A stretch of DNA of 64,000 nt from Mesorhizobium_G sp049840935 (GTDB taxonomy: Bacteria; Pseudomonadota; Alphaproteobacteria; Rhizobiales; Rhizobiaceae), in the NCBI GenBank assembly GCA_049840935.1, contig JASGJA010000013.1, positions 45,395-109,394 of the forward strand, read 5' to 3'. Under the pieces are notes generated by a model, which saw only the letters and a program-made list of their open reading frames with translations, was not told where the DNA came from and made no database searches. Shown in pieces: positions 8,020-16,493 of the stretch. Each line of letters starts with the position of its first letter. Within the stretch, counting starts at the first letter, position 1. A program made the position numbers and the translations under genes.

Positions 8020-8771
8020 TTCGGCTCGAACCGCGCAACGAGGGTGTGGCTTGCGCCTGCATAGATGAAGCGGGCGTAAGTTACCGGCAGGTCGGCGGTC
8101 CACGTGCGCCGCTCTATGACGAGGCAGGACGTACCCTCGTCAATATCCAAACCCGTAGCCATGAGGGTGTCCGCGCCTTCCGCACTGATCCGATGCTCGG
8201 CGGTGCTCCACGGCACACGGCCAATCAGCCACGGGCCGGGCGCAATCTCCATAAACGTTTCCGCAGAAGCGTCGGGTACCGTCTCAAGGCTGATGAGCCG
8301 GTGCTCGACGCAAAACGGTCGCGGCCCTGCATAGTGCACGCAGTTCAGCTCAATCAGCTTTTTGGGGCAAACCGGGCCAAGTCGCTCGACATCGTCGGAT
8401 TGGCTGCGGCGTTCGCGGCGCTCTTCAAGGGTGTAGCGATAGGGCAGGCCAAGCGCTTCGACTTCACTGCGGATATCGGTGATTTCCAAAACAGCAGCCT
8501 GACTGCGCGGACTGCGCACAAAGCTGCCGGACCTGCGCCGTCGCTCGATTAGCCCCGCCGCGGCGAGTTGCGAAAGAGCCTTGTTTACGGTCATGCGCGA
8601 GCAGCCGTATTGAACGGTCAGTTCATGCTCAAACGGGATGCGATATCCGGGCGCCCATGCGCCGGTGACGATCTTGCCGCGAATATCGTTGAGGATACGC
8701 TGGTAAAGCGAGGTGGATTCCTCGCTGTCGGCTGTTTCGATCTGTGCGGAATCGTTCATCAATTCAGCCAT
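8016..8771 (-). CDS. hutC: Histidine utilisation repressor, GntR family
   Basis: GntR/HutC-type repressor of about 251 residues. The N-terminal winged helix contains IPFEHELTVQYGCSRMTVNKALSQLAAAGLIERRRRSGSFV (read in parts), and the C-terminal UTRA domain binds urocanate, the inducer. It lies 4 bases downstream of hutF on the same strand. The start at 8771 (ATG) directly follows the hutF stop; an upstream TTG (8789) overlapping hutF and a downstream ATG (8759) are alternatives, none with a strong ribosome site. The likely operator is the palindrome at 10191-10204, and hutC would be autoregulated through hutF-hutC transcription. Confidence 0.92.
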   Translation of the reverse strand: MAELMNDSAQIETADSEESTSLYQRILNDIRGKIVTGAWAPGYRIPFEHELTVQYGCSRMTVNKALSQLAAAGLIERRRRSGSFVRSPRSQAAVLEITDIRSEVEALGLPYRYTLEERRERRSQSDDVERLGPVCPKKLIELNCVHYAGPRPFCVEHRLISLETVPDASAETFMEIAPGPWLIGRVPWSTAEHRISAEGADTLMATGLDIDEGTSCLVIERRTWTADLPVTYARFIYAGASHTLVARFEPN

Positions 8772-8775
8772 AACG

Positions 8776-10146
8776 CTATGCGGCGGCAAGTTCCATCATT
8801 GTGGTGCGGAATCTTTGCGCGATAGCCTCTCGATGAATGTGGCGACCGGCTTCTACAAGTTTGCGCCCATGCACCCAGACGCAATCGACAGCGGTGCCGT
8901 TGGCGAAGATCCACGCGTCGAGAATCGCGTCGTGCGACTTTCCGGCGAGGGTGGGATGGCTGGCATCGAGCGAGACGAAATCAGCATTTGCGCCGACCTG
9001 TAAGCCACCATTTACGCCAAGCGCGCGGCTTCCGCCGGAAAGCGCGCGATCATACAGGTTACGACCGTTCGATTGACCCGGCGAGGCCAGCACATTGCGC
9101 GCGCGATGATGCAGCCGCTGGGAATATTCGAGTTGCCGCAGTTCGTCGGAGACGCCGATCAATACATTAGAATCTGAGCCGATGCCGAGAGCGCCACCGG
9201 CAGCGATGAAGTTCACGCCCTCGAAAATGCCGTCACCCAGATTTGCCTCGGTGATCGGGCAGAGGCCCGCAACCGCGCCGCTTTTCGCCATCGCGGTGGT
9301 CTCGGAATTCGTCATGTGGGTTGCATGGATCAGGCACCAGTTTGCGCCGACCGGCTGATTTGTAATCAGCCATTCGACGGGCCGCTGGCCGCTCCAGCCG
9401 ACGCAATCGTCAACCTCCTTGACCTGCTCTGCGATGTGAATGTGGATCGGATTATCGCCAGCGAGCGGTACGATCTCATTGAGTTCGTCCGGTGTTGCAG
9501 CGCGCAGGCTGTGCGGCGCGATACCAACCACCGCTTGATTCAAATTCTGAACAGATTCGCGCGATTTCTCCAAAAGGCGACCGAAGCGATTCACATCATT
9601 GATGAATCGGCGTTGACCTTCGTTAGGCGCGGCTCCGCCGAAACCAGAATGCGCGTAGAAGACTGGCAGAAGCGTCAGGGCGATACCGGTCGTTGCCGAA
9701 GCCGCAGCGATGCGCTCCGCCATTTCGGCGATGTTAGCGTAGGGCTGGCCGTTCTTGTCGTGGTGCAGATAATGGAACTCGCCCACGCGCGTGAAACCGG
9801 CTTCGAGCATTTCAGCATAAAGCTGCGCGGCGACCGCCTCCACCTGATCAGGCGTCATCGAGAGCGCAAAGCGATACATAACTTCGCGCCACGACCAGAA
9901 ACTGTCCGCGCCGGGACCGCGCGTTTCAGCAAGCCCCGCCATGCCCCGCTGAAAGGCGTGGCTGTGGAGGTTTGGCATTCCTGGAATCACCATTGCGTGG
10001 CGCTCGTCGCCGGGCGAGGCAGTTTGGTCCGGCTCTATGGACGTGATCGCACCGTTGCTAATGCCGATCCGAACATTATTTCGCCAGCCTTCAGTCAGCA
10101 GGGCTTGTTCGGCAAAGATGCTGGTCAACGCGCTCTCCCGGTTCAT
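8776..10146 (-). CDS. hutF: Formimidoylglutamate deiminase
   Basis: Amidohydrolase-superfamily enzyme of about 456 residues converting N-formimidoyl-L-glutamate to N-formyl-L-glutamate and ammonia. The metal-binding motif GMPNLHSHAFQRGMAG, the later HIHIAEQ, and the closing aspartate in GIGSDSNVL are visible. Together with hutG it defines the five-step hut pathway. The ATG at 10146 is preferred (family start MNRESALTSIF); the open frame runs 19 codons further into the promoter region. It is transcribed divergently from hutI. Confidence 0.93.
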   Translation of the reverse strand: MNRESALTSIFAEQALLTEGWRNNVRIGISNGAITSIEPDQTASPGDERHAMVIPGMPNLHSHAFQRGMAGLAETRGPGADSFWSWREVMYRFALSMTPDQVEAVAAQLYAEMLEAGFTRVGEFHYLHHDKNGQPYANIAEMAERIAAASATTGIALTLLPVFYAHSGFGGAAPNEGQRRFINDVNRFGRLLEKSRESVQNLNQAVVGIAPHSLRAATPDELNEIVPLAGDNPIHIHIAEQVKEVDDCVGWSGQRPVEWLITNQPVGANWCLIHATHMTNSETTAMAKSGAVAGLCPITEANLGDGIFEGVNFIAAGGALGIGSDSNVLIGVSDELRQLEYSQRLHHRARNVLASPGQSNGRNLYDRALSGGSRALGVNGGLQVGANADFVSLDASHPTLAGKSHDAILDAWIFANGTAVDCVWVHGRKLVEAGRHIHREAIAQRFRTTMMELAAA

Positions 10147-10190
10147 TCTTTCTATAAAGGCAACATCTGCCTCTTGCGCGCAACTGTCAA

Positions 10191-10204
10191 TATGTATATA
10201 CATA
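10191..10204. promoter_or_regulatory. Putative HutC operator
   Basis: A 14-bp perfect palindrome, TATGTATATACATA, lies in the 80-base gap between the divergent hutF and hutI starts. The TGTATATACA core matches the known HutC/GntR operator style. One site could repress both arms of the regulon. Confidence 0.75.
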
Positions 10205-10226
10205 ACGAGGTAGACGAGGGAGACCT

Positions 10227-11567
10227 ATGGCTGGTTCGGCGCAATCGGGAAGTGAAAAAGCGAAGGTTTGGCGCAATGCGCACCTTGCAACCTTTGCGGA
10301 AGTGCTGCCGGGTATGGGCATTGTCGAAAATGGCGCTGTTGCGGTTCGCAATGGGCGCATTTCCTATGCTGGCCCTGAAGCGGAACTCCCCACGGAATTT
10401 TCCCAAGCAGAGACGATAGATTGCGAGGGTCGCTGGATCACGCCGGGCCTGATCGATTGCCACACGCACTTGGTCTACGCGGGCAACCGCGCCAACGAGT
10501 TTGAAATGCGATTGGCAGGGGCGAGCTATGAGGAAGTCGCGCGGGCAGGGGGCGGCATTGTCTCTTCCGTGAAATCGCTTCGTGCGGCAAGCGAGGATGA
10601 TCTGGTGCAGGAGAGTTCACCGCGCCGCATTGCTTTGATGGCCGAAGGCGTGACGACGATTGAGATCAAGTCAGGCTATGGGCTTGATCTTGAGAATGAG
10701 GCGAAGGCGCTTCGTGCAGCGCGCCGGTTGGGATTTACCCCCACCCCATACCCCTCCCCTCAAGGGGGAGGGGAAACCGGGAACTCAGCACTTCCGTCCC
10801 CCTCCCCCTTGAGGGGAGGGGTATGGGGTGGGGGTTCGAGGGAGCAAAATCCTGTCACCGTCCGCACCACATTTCTCGGCGCTCATGCGCTGCCGCCGGA
10901 AGCGAACGGCGATAAGGACGCCTACATCGCTAAGGTGGTCGAAGAAATGCTTCCGGCGATTGCTGCCGAAGGACTGGCCGACGCGGTGGATGGCTTTTGC
11001 GAGGGAATTGCTTTTTCGCCGGATCAAATTGCGCGCGTGTTCGACAAGGCGCGCTCACTCGGTTTGCCCGTAAAGCTCCACGCTGACCAGCTTTCGGACC
11101 TCGGCGGTGCGGCGCTCGCAGCGCGATATGGCGCGCTTTCCGCTGACCATCTGGAATATACGAATGAAGACGGCGCTCGCGCGATGGCTCAAGCCGGGAC
11201 GGTCGCTGTGCTGCTCCCGGGCGCATTCTACTTCATTCGGGAAACCAAGAAGCCGCCGGTCGACCTGTTTCGCAAGCATGGTATGCGCATGGCGCTGGCA
11301 ACGGACAGCAACCCCGGAACATCGCCACTGACTTCGCTGCTTCTAACCATGAACATGGGTGCGACGCTGTTTTCCATGACGGTTGAGGAATGCCTCGCGG
11401 GCGTGACGCGGAATGCAGCGCGGGCGCTTGGCCTGCTCGCCGAAACAGGAACGCTGGAGGTCGGCAAATGGGCGGACCTCGCGATCTGGAATATCGAGCG
11501 ACCCGCTGAACTGGTTTATCGCATGGGCTTCAATCCGCTCCATGCTCGCATCTGGAGAGGACAATGA
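10227..11567 (+). CDS. hutI: Imidazolonepropionase carrying an in-frame palindromic-repeat insertion
   Basis: Amidohydrolase of 446 residues hydrolysing 4-imidazolone-5-propionate to N-formimidoyl-L-glutamate. Metal ligands are in DCHTHLVYAGNR, HADQLSD and the aspartate of ATDSNPG. Normal family length is about 405. The excess is explained by residues 171-203, a 33-residue Pro/Gly-rich stretch encoded exactly by a 99-bp palindromic repeat (10737-10835) placed between AARRLG and the conserved VTVRTTFLGAHA. The frame is kept and no stop is created, so the protein may be functional with a surface loop. It is the first gene of the plus-strand hut operon and overlaps hutH by 4 bases. Confidence 0.93.
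   Translation: MAGSAQSGSEKAKVWRNAHLATFAEVLPGMGIVENGAVAVRNGRISYAGPEAELPTEFSQAETIDCEGRWITPGLIDCHTHLVYAGNRANEFEMRLAGASYEEVARAGGGIVSSVKSLRAASEDDLVQESSPRRIALMAEGVTTIEIKSGYGLDLENEAKALRAARRLGFTPTPYPSPQGGGETGNSALPSPSPLRGGVWGGGSREQNPVTVRTTFLGAHALPPEANGDKDAYIAKVVEEMLPAIAAEGLADAVDGFCEGIAFSPDQIARVFDKARSLGLPVKLHADQLSDLGGAALAARYGALSADHLEYTNEDGARAMAQAGTVAVLLPGAFYFIRETKKPPVDLFRKHGMRMALATDSNPGTSPLTSLLLTMNMGATLFSMTVEECLAGVTRNAARALGLLAETGTLEVGKWADLAIWNIERPAELVYRMGFNPLHARIWRGQ
10737..10835. repeat. 99-bp palindromic repeat inserted in frame in hutI
   Basis: Perfect 37-bp inverted arms (10737-10773 and 10799-10835) flank a 25-base centre. The arms are made of C4/C5 blocks with CTCAAG in the middle, so each arm can also fold on itself. 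Length is divisible by three and starts exactly on a codon boundary of hutI. The centre shares gaactcagc with the second copy at 13117-13215. Confidence 0.92.
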
Positions 11568-13099
11568 CCGAGATCGTGTTGAAGCCGGGCGCTGTATCGC
11601 TAACGGAATGGCGCGCCATCTATCGTGGGGCTGTGCCGACGCTTGATCCAAGCTCTCATGCGAAGATCGAAGCTAGCGCCAAGGCGGTGGAACGCATTGT
11701 AGCCAAGGGCGAGCCGGTCTACGGCATCAATACCGGTTTCGGAAAGTTGGCCAGCGTACGGATTCCCGCGCAAGACCTTGAAACATTGCAGAAAAACATA
11801 GTGCTGAGCCATGCGGCAGGTGTTGGCGAGCCCATGCCCGTCGCCGTGGTGCGACTGATGATGGCGCTCAAGATGGCGAGCCTAGCGCAAGGTGCCTCGG
11901 GCGTGCGTCCGCAGACCGTCGCCATGTTGCAGGCAATGCTGGCGGCAGACGTGATTCCGGTCGTGCCGTGCCAGGGTTCGGTGGGCGCATCGGGCGACCT
12001 CGCGCCGCTATCGCATATGACTGCGACGATGATCGGCGTTGGCGAATGTTTTACTCCGCATGGCCGCGTGCCTGCGCATGTCGCGCTTGTAACGCACGGA
12101 TTAGAACCCCTGACGCTCGGCGCGAAGGAGGGGCTGGCGCTGCTGAACGGCACGCAGTTCTCAACCGCCTATGCGCTGGCCGGTCTGTTTGAGGCGGAAA
12201 CGCTGTTCCAGTCTGCGCTCGTAACCGGCGCGCTTTCGACGGATGCCGCGAAGGGGTCGGATGCTCCGTTCGATCCGCGCATCCACGTGCTGCGCAAGCA
12301 TTCCACGCAGATTGAAACAGCAGAAACGCTGCGCAATTTGATGGCAGGCAGCGCTATCAGGGAATCGCATCGGGTAGGCGACGAGCGTGTGCAAGACCCA
12401 TATTGCTTGCGCTGCCAGCCGCAGGTGATGGGCGCGGCGCTCGATATTCTGCGCAAGGCCGCCGACACGCTGGCGACGGAAGCCAATGGCGTTACCGACA
12501 ATCCGCTGATTTTCGCGGAGGATGACACCGCGCTCTCCGGTGGCAATTTCCACGCTGAACCGGTGGCTTTCGCAGCGGACATGATTGCAATGGCGGTGTG
12601 CGAAATCGGATCGCTGTCGGAACGGCGCATCGCCATGCTGGTGGACCCGGCGTTGTCGGGCATGCCAGCCTTCCTAACGCCGAGGCCGGGGCTGAATTCC
12701 GGCTTTATGATCCCGCAAGTGACTGCGGCAGCTCTGGTTTCGGAAAACAAGCAAAAAGCGTTTCCGGCCAGCGTGGATTCGATCCCGACTTCTGCCAATC
12801 AAGAAGACCATGTTTCGATGGCGGCTCATGGCGCGCGACGATTGCTTGGCATGGTCGAAAACGCTGCCGGTGTGGTGGGCATTGAACTGCTGGCGGCAGC
12901 GCAGGGGTGTGATTTTCATGCGCCGCTGGTTTCCAGTCCAGCGCTTGAGGCGGTTCGCGCGCTGGTTCGCGCCGAGGTGCCGCATCTGGACGAAGACCGC
13001 CATTTCCATCCCGACATGGAAAAGGCCATTGCGATGGTCCGCGACGGACGGCTGGTCGGCTCGGTTGCGGGCGCGGCCCTGCCGCAGGTGAGCGTGTGA
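11564..13099 (+). CDS. hutH: Histidine ammonia-lyase
   Basis: A 511-residue MIO-dependent lyase deaminating L-histidine to trans-urocanate. The Ala142-Ser143-Gly144 triad (GSVGASGDLAPLSH) cyclises autocatalytically into the MIO electrophile, and YGINTGFG supplies the catalytic tyrosine loop. Length is normal for HutH. It starts inside the last codons of hutI (ATGA overlap), so the two are translationally coupled. A palindromic repeat follows 17 bases after the stop. Confidence 0.96.
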   Translation: MTEIVLKPGAVSLTEWRAIYRGAVPTLDPSSHAKIEASAKAVERIVAKGEPVYGINTGFGKLASVRIPAQDLETLQKNIVLSHAAGVGEPMPVAVVRLMMALKMASLAQGASGVRPQTVAMLQAMLAADVIPVVPCQGSVGASGDLAPLSHMTATMIGVGECFTPHGRVPAHVALVTHGLEPLTLGAKEGLALLNGTQFSTAYALAGLFEAETLFQSALVTGALSTDAAKGSDAPFDPRIHVLRKHSTQIETAETLRNLMAGSAIRESHRVGDERVQDPYCLRCQPQVMGAALDILRKAADTLATEANGVTDNPLIFAEDDTALSGGNFHAEPVAFAADMIAMAVCEIGSLSERRIAMLVDPALSGMPAFLTPRPGLNSGFMIPQVTAAALVSENKQKAFPASVDSIPTSANQEDHVSMAAHGARRLLGMVENAAGVVGIELLAAAQGCDFHAPLVSSPALEAVRALVRAEVPHLDEDRHFHPDMEKAIAMVRDGRLVGSVAGAALPQVSV

Positions 13100-13116
13100 T
13101 GGCTGGTTTTACACGG

Positions 13117-13215
13117 ACCCCCACCCCTAACCCCTCCCCTCAAGGGGGAGGGGGAATTGAGAACTCAGCGCCTTTGTCCCCCTCCCCCTTGAGGGGAGGG
13201 GTTAGGGGTGGGGGT
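13117..13215. repeat. 99-bp palindromic repeat, second copy (hutH-hutG spacer)
   Basis: Perfect 38-bp inverted arms (13117-13154 and 13178-13215) around a 23-base centre. Same length and architecture as the copy inside hutI, with taa in place of ata in the arms. It occupies most of the spacer between hutH and hutG, and could form a strong hairpin affecting downstream expression or mRNA stability. Confidence 0.92.
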
Positions 13216-13238
13216 AATTCTCGCTCGGAGATTTGCGC

Positions 13239-14054
13239 ATGAATCCGGCTTGGCTCACCATCACGCGCGGCGAGGCGCCTTTGCTCGTCAGCCTGCCGCA
13301 TACGGGCACGGAACTGGCGGGGCTGGAATACCGCGTTGTTTCGCCGTGGCTGGCGCGGTGCGATTGCGACTGGTGGATCGACAAGCTTTACGACTTTGCG
13401 ACTGATCTCGGCGCGACGGTCGTTCACACCGCGATTTCTCGCACGGTGATCGACGTCAACCGCGATCCGTCCGGCGTTTCGCTTTATCCGGGGCAGGCGA
13501 CAACAACGCTTTGTCCGTTGGACACCTTTGACGGCGATGCGCTCTACAAAACGGGCGAGGAACCCGGCGCGGATGAGATCGCCGAACGTCGCGCAACCTA
13601 TTTTGATCCTTATCACGCGGCTCTGACCGCCGAGTTGAAGCGCCTGCGCGAGAACCATGAGAAGGTCGTGCTTTACGACTGCCATTCGATCCGCTCGGTG
13701 TTGCCGCGCTTGTTCGATGGCGAACTGCCCGTGTTCAATCTCGGCACCAATGACGGTAAGAGCGCAGACCCTACTTTGCAGCACGCCGTGACAAAGCTGA
13801 TGGAAAAATCCGGGCAAAGCTGGATCGTCAACGGCCGCTTCAAGGGCGGGTATATTGCGCGCCATCATGGCAAGCCCGAAATGGGCGTCCATGCACTGCA
13901 AATGGAGCTTTCCTGTCGCGGATATATGCGCGAGCCGGAGGGCAAGAGCAGGCCGGACAACTGGCCTGCGCCTTATGATCCCGAATATGCCGCACCGATC
14001 CGCGCACAACTGATCGAAATTCTTGAAACCGCCCTTGCGTGGGCAACCGATTGA
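13239..14054 (+). CDS. hutG: N-formylglutamate deformylase
   Basis: A 271-residue N-formylglutamate amidohydrolase, the last step of the pathway, giving glutamate and formate. LLVSLPHTGTEL, DVNRDPSG and LYDCHSIRSVLP are family motifs with the expected zinc-binding His/Glu positions. The ATG at 13239 has ggag eight bases upstream; a TTG two codons earlier is less likely. It is the third gene of the plus-strand hut operon. Confidence 0.93.
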   Translation: MNPAWLTITRGEAPLLVSLPHTGTELAGLEYRVVSPWLARCDCDWWIDKLYDFATDLGATVVHTAISRTVIDVNRDPSGVSLYPGQATTTLCPLDTFDGDALYKTGEEPGADEIAERRATYFDPYHAALTAELKRLRENHEKVVLYDCHSIRSVLPRLFDGELPVFNLGTNDGKSADPTLQHAVTKLMEKSGQSWIVNGRFKGGYIARHHGKPEMGVHALQMELSCRGYMREPEGKSRPDNWPAPYDPEYAAPIRAQLIEILETALAWATD

Positions 14055-14064
14055 GGACTGCGCA

Positions 14065-15738
14065 ATGACCCAACACACTCGCATTGATAATGAGCGCGTA
14101 ATCCGCGCGCCGCACGGCACTGAGCTTTCCGCCAAGAGCTGGCTGACTGAAGCGCCGCTGCGCATGTTGATGAACAATCTCGACCCGATGGTGGCAGAGC
14201 GTCCGGGCGAATTGGTCGTTTATGGCGGCATCGGGCGCGCCGCGCGCGATTGGGAAAGCTATGACCGCATCGTCAAGGCGCTGAAACTGCTTGAGGCTGA
14301 TGAGACGCTGCTGGTGCAGTCCGGCAAGCCGGTGGGCGTATTCAAGACGCATAAGGACGCACCGCGTGTGCTGATCGCGAACTCTAACCTCGTACCGCAT
14401 TGGGCGAACTGGGATCATTTCAACGCCCTCGATAAGAAGGGCTTGATGATGTACGGCCAGATGACCGCCGGATCATGGATCTATATCGGCAGTCAGGGCA
14501 TCGTGCAGGGCACCTACGAAACCTTCGTGGAGATGGGCCGTCAGCATTACAATGGTGATCTGTCGGGCCGCTGGATTCTGACGGCGGGCCTCGGCGGCAT
14601 GGGTGGCGCACAGCCGCTGGCCGCCACTATGGCAGGCGCATCCTGCCTTGCCGTTGAGTGCCAGCCGAGCCGCATCGAGTTCCGTCTCAAGACCGGCTAT
14701 GTTGACGTGCAGGCGAAAGACCTTGATGACGCGCTGGCCATTCTCGACAAAGCGGGCAGGGAAAAGAAGGCGATATCCGTCGCACTGCTGGGCAATGCCG
14801 CCGATGTGTTTCCGGAACTTGTGCGGCGCGGCGTGCGTCCCGACTGCGTTACCGACCAGACCTCCGCGCATGATCCGGTGAATGGCTATCTGCCGCAGGG
14901 CTGGACCGTCGCCGAATGGGAGGAAAAGCGCGAGCGCGACCCCAAGGCAGTCGCGGCTGCTGCAAAGAAGTCGATGGCGGTACATGTACGCGCCATGCTC
15001 GATTTCCACAAACAGGGCATTCCCACGGTCGATTACGGCAACAATATCCGCCAGATGGCGCTGGAAGAAGGCGTGAAAGACGCGTTCGATTTTCCGGGCT
15101 TTGTTCCGGCGTATATCCGCCCGCTGTTCTGCCGTGGCATTGGCCCGTTTCGCTGGGCGGCGCTGTCGGGTGACCCGGAAGATATCTACAAGACGGACGC
15201 CAAGGTGAAGGAACTTCTGCCGGACAATAAACACCTGCACAATTGGCTCGATATGGCGGCCAAGCGCATCAAGTTTCAGGGTCTGCCCGCGCGCATCTGC
15301 TGGGTCGGTTTGGGCGACAGGCACCGTCTGGGGCTGGCGTTCAATGAGATGGTCGCCAAGGGTGAGTTGAAAGCCCCCGTGGTGATCGGGCGCGACCATC
15401 TGGATTCCGGCTCGGTGGCTTCACCAAACCGCGAAACCGAAGCGATGAAGGATGGCTCGGATGCCGTTTCGGATTGGCCGCTGCTGAATGCTCTGCTCAA
15501 CACGGCAGGCGGCGCGACATGGGTGTCCCTGCATCATGGTGGCGGCGTTGGCATGGGCTTTTCGCAGCACTCCGGCGTGGTGATCTGCGCGGATGGCACC
15601 GAGGATTCGGCGGCGCGGCTGGCGCGCGTTTTGTGGAATGACCCGGCGACGGGCGTTATGCGTCATGCAGATGCTGGCTATGATATCGCCATTGACTGTG
15701 CGCGCGAAAATGGGCTCAACCTACCGGGAATACTCTGA
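14065..15738 (+). CDS. hutU: Urocanate hydratase
   Basis: A 557-residue NAD+-containing urocanase converting urocanate to imidazolonepropionate. Typical segments are NLVPHWANWD, MTAGSWIYIGSQGIVQGT, LGGMGGAQPLAA and the C-terminal SLHHGGGVGMGFSQHSG with the catalytic region. The ATG at 14065 lies 10 bases after the hutG stop and has a GAGGA site; the longer open frame into hutG is a shadow. It is the fourth gene of the operon. Confidence 0.96.
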   Translation: MTQHTRIDNERVIRAPHGTELSAKSWLTEAPLRMLMNNLDPMVAERPGELVVYGGIGRAARDWESYDRIVKALKLLEADETLLVQSGKPVGVFKTHKDAPRVLIANSNLVPHWANWDHFNALDKKGLMMYGQMTAGSWIYIGSQGIVQGTYETFVEMGRQHYNGDLSGRWILTAGLGGMGGAQPLAATMAGASCLAVECQPSRIEFRLKTGYVDVQAKDLDDALAILDKAGREKKAISVALLGNAADVFPELVRRGVRPDCVTDQTSAHDPVNGYLPQGWTVAEWEEKRERDPKAVAAAAKKSMAVHVRAMLDFHKQGIPTVDYGNNIRQMALEEGVKDAFDFPGFVPAYIRPLFCRGIGPFRWAALSGDPEDIYKTDAKVKELLPDNKHLHNWLDMAAKRIKFQGLPARICWVGLGDRHRLGLAFNEMVAKGELKAPVVIGRDHLDSGSVASPNRETEAMKDGSDAVSDWPLLNALLNTAGGATWVSLHHGGGVGMGFSQHSGVVICADGTEDSAARLARVLWNDPATGVMRHADAGYDIAIDCARENGLNLPGIL

Positions 15739-15750
15739 CAGGAAGGCTAA

Positions 15751-16329
15751 ATGCGGCTCATCCGCGCAAAAGACTATCGCCGTATGCCGTGGAAAAACGG
15801 CGGCGGCGAAACCATTGAAATCGCGGTGTTTCCGAAAGGCGCGGATACGTCGAATTTCGATTGGCGGGTGTCGATGGCACGCGTCGAGAGCGACGGACCG
15901 TTTTCGGTGTTTCTGGGAATCGATCGCACGCTAGCGATACTCGAAGGCGCCGGAGTTGAACTGTCGGTCGTTGGAACAGAAACAGAGCGTATTGTGGATA
16001 CGCCGCACAGCTTTCCCGGCGATGTCGAGACGAGCGCGCGGCTGATCGATGGGCCGATAACGGATTTGAACGTGATGACCCGGCGCGGCGCGTTTCAAAG
16101 CCGGGTAACGCCATTGCAGCTTTCGACGCCGCGCGAAATCGTCGTTATGTCGCCGGTCGCGCTGGTCTATTGCCAGACAGGGAAAGTCACCATCGAACAG
16201 GAATTCGTGTCGCCGATTGAGCTTATCGCGGGGGATACGCTGTTTATCGAGGCAATGCCGAACGGGCTGGAATTACAGCCCGTTGAGCCATCGAAATTGT
16301 TCCTGATCGAGATTGTGCCGGTCGGATAA
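15751..16329 (+). CDS. hutD: HutD family protein
   Basis: A 192-residue RmlC-type cupin of the HutD/Ves family. MPWKNGGGETIEIAVFP and FDWRVSMARVESDGPFS are diagnostic. HutD is conserved in hut operons and is proposed to limit flux or sense formylglutamate, but its biochemical role is not settled. An aggaagg site precedes the ATG 12 bases after hutU. It is the last gene of the operon, followed by a large palindromic element. Confidence 0.9.
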   Translation: MRLIRAKDYRRMPWKNGGGETIEIAVFPKGADTSNFDWRVSMARVESDGPFSVFLGIDRTLAILEGAGVELSVVGTETERIVDTPHSFPGDVETSARLIDGPITDLNVMTRRGAFQSRVTPLQLSTPREIVVMSPVALVYCQTGKVTIEQEFVSPIELIAGDTLFIEAMPNGLELQPVEPSKLFLIEIVPVG

Positions 16330-16333
16330 TTTG

Positions 16334-16487
16334 ACCCCTCATCCGCCTGCCGGCACCTTCTCCCTCAAGGGGAGAAGGCGAATAGTTGCAAGGCTGGCTT
16401 TAATCGCTGTCGTCGCAAATTTGCGAGACTTCGACAAATCGTCCTTCTCCCCTTGAGGGAGAAGGTGCCGGCAGGCGGATGAGGGGT
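16334..16487. repeat. 154-bp element with perfect 45-bp inverted arms (hutD-galU spacer)
   Basis: Arms 16334-16378 and 16443-16487 are perfect inverted complements around a 64-base centre. The element fills the convergent gap between hutD and galU almost exactly. It shares the CCCTCAAGGGGAG theme with the 99-bp repeats but is longer and distinct. It may act as a two-way transcription stop and resembles a miniature mobile element; no flanking direct repeat is obvious. Confidence 0.9.
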
Positions 16488-16493
16488 AAAACC

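Noticed and set aside
9316..10419. A 367-codon plus-strand open frame opposite hutF
   Set aside because: It is antisense to a well-conserved enzyme, has no family resemblance and arises from the codon bias of the real gene.
14473..15399. A 308-codon minus-strand open frame opposite hutU
   Set aside because: Shadow of urocanate hydratase; Arg/His-rich, low-complexity translation with no ribosome site.
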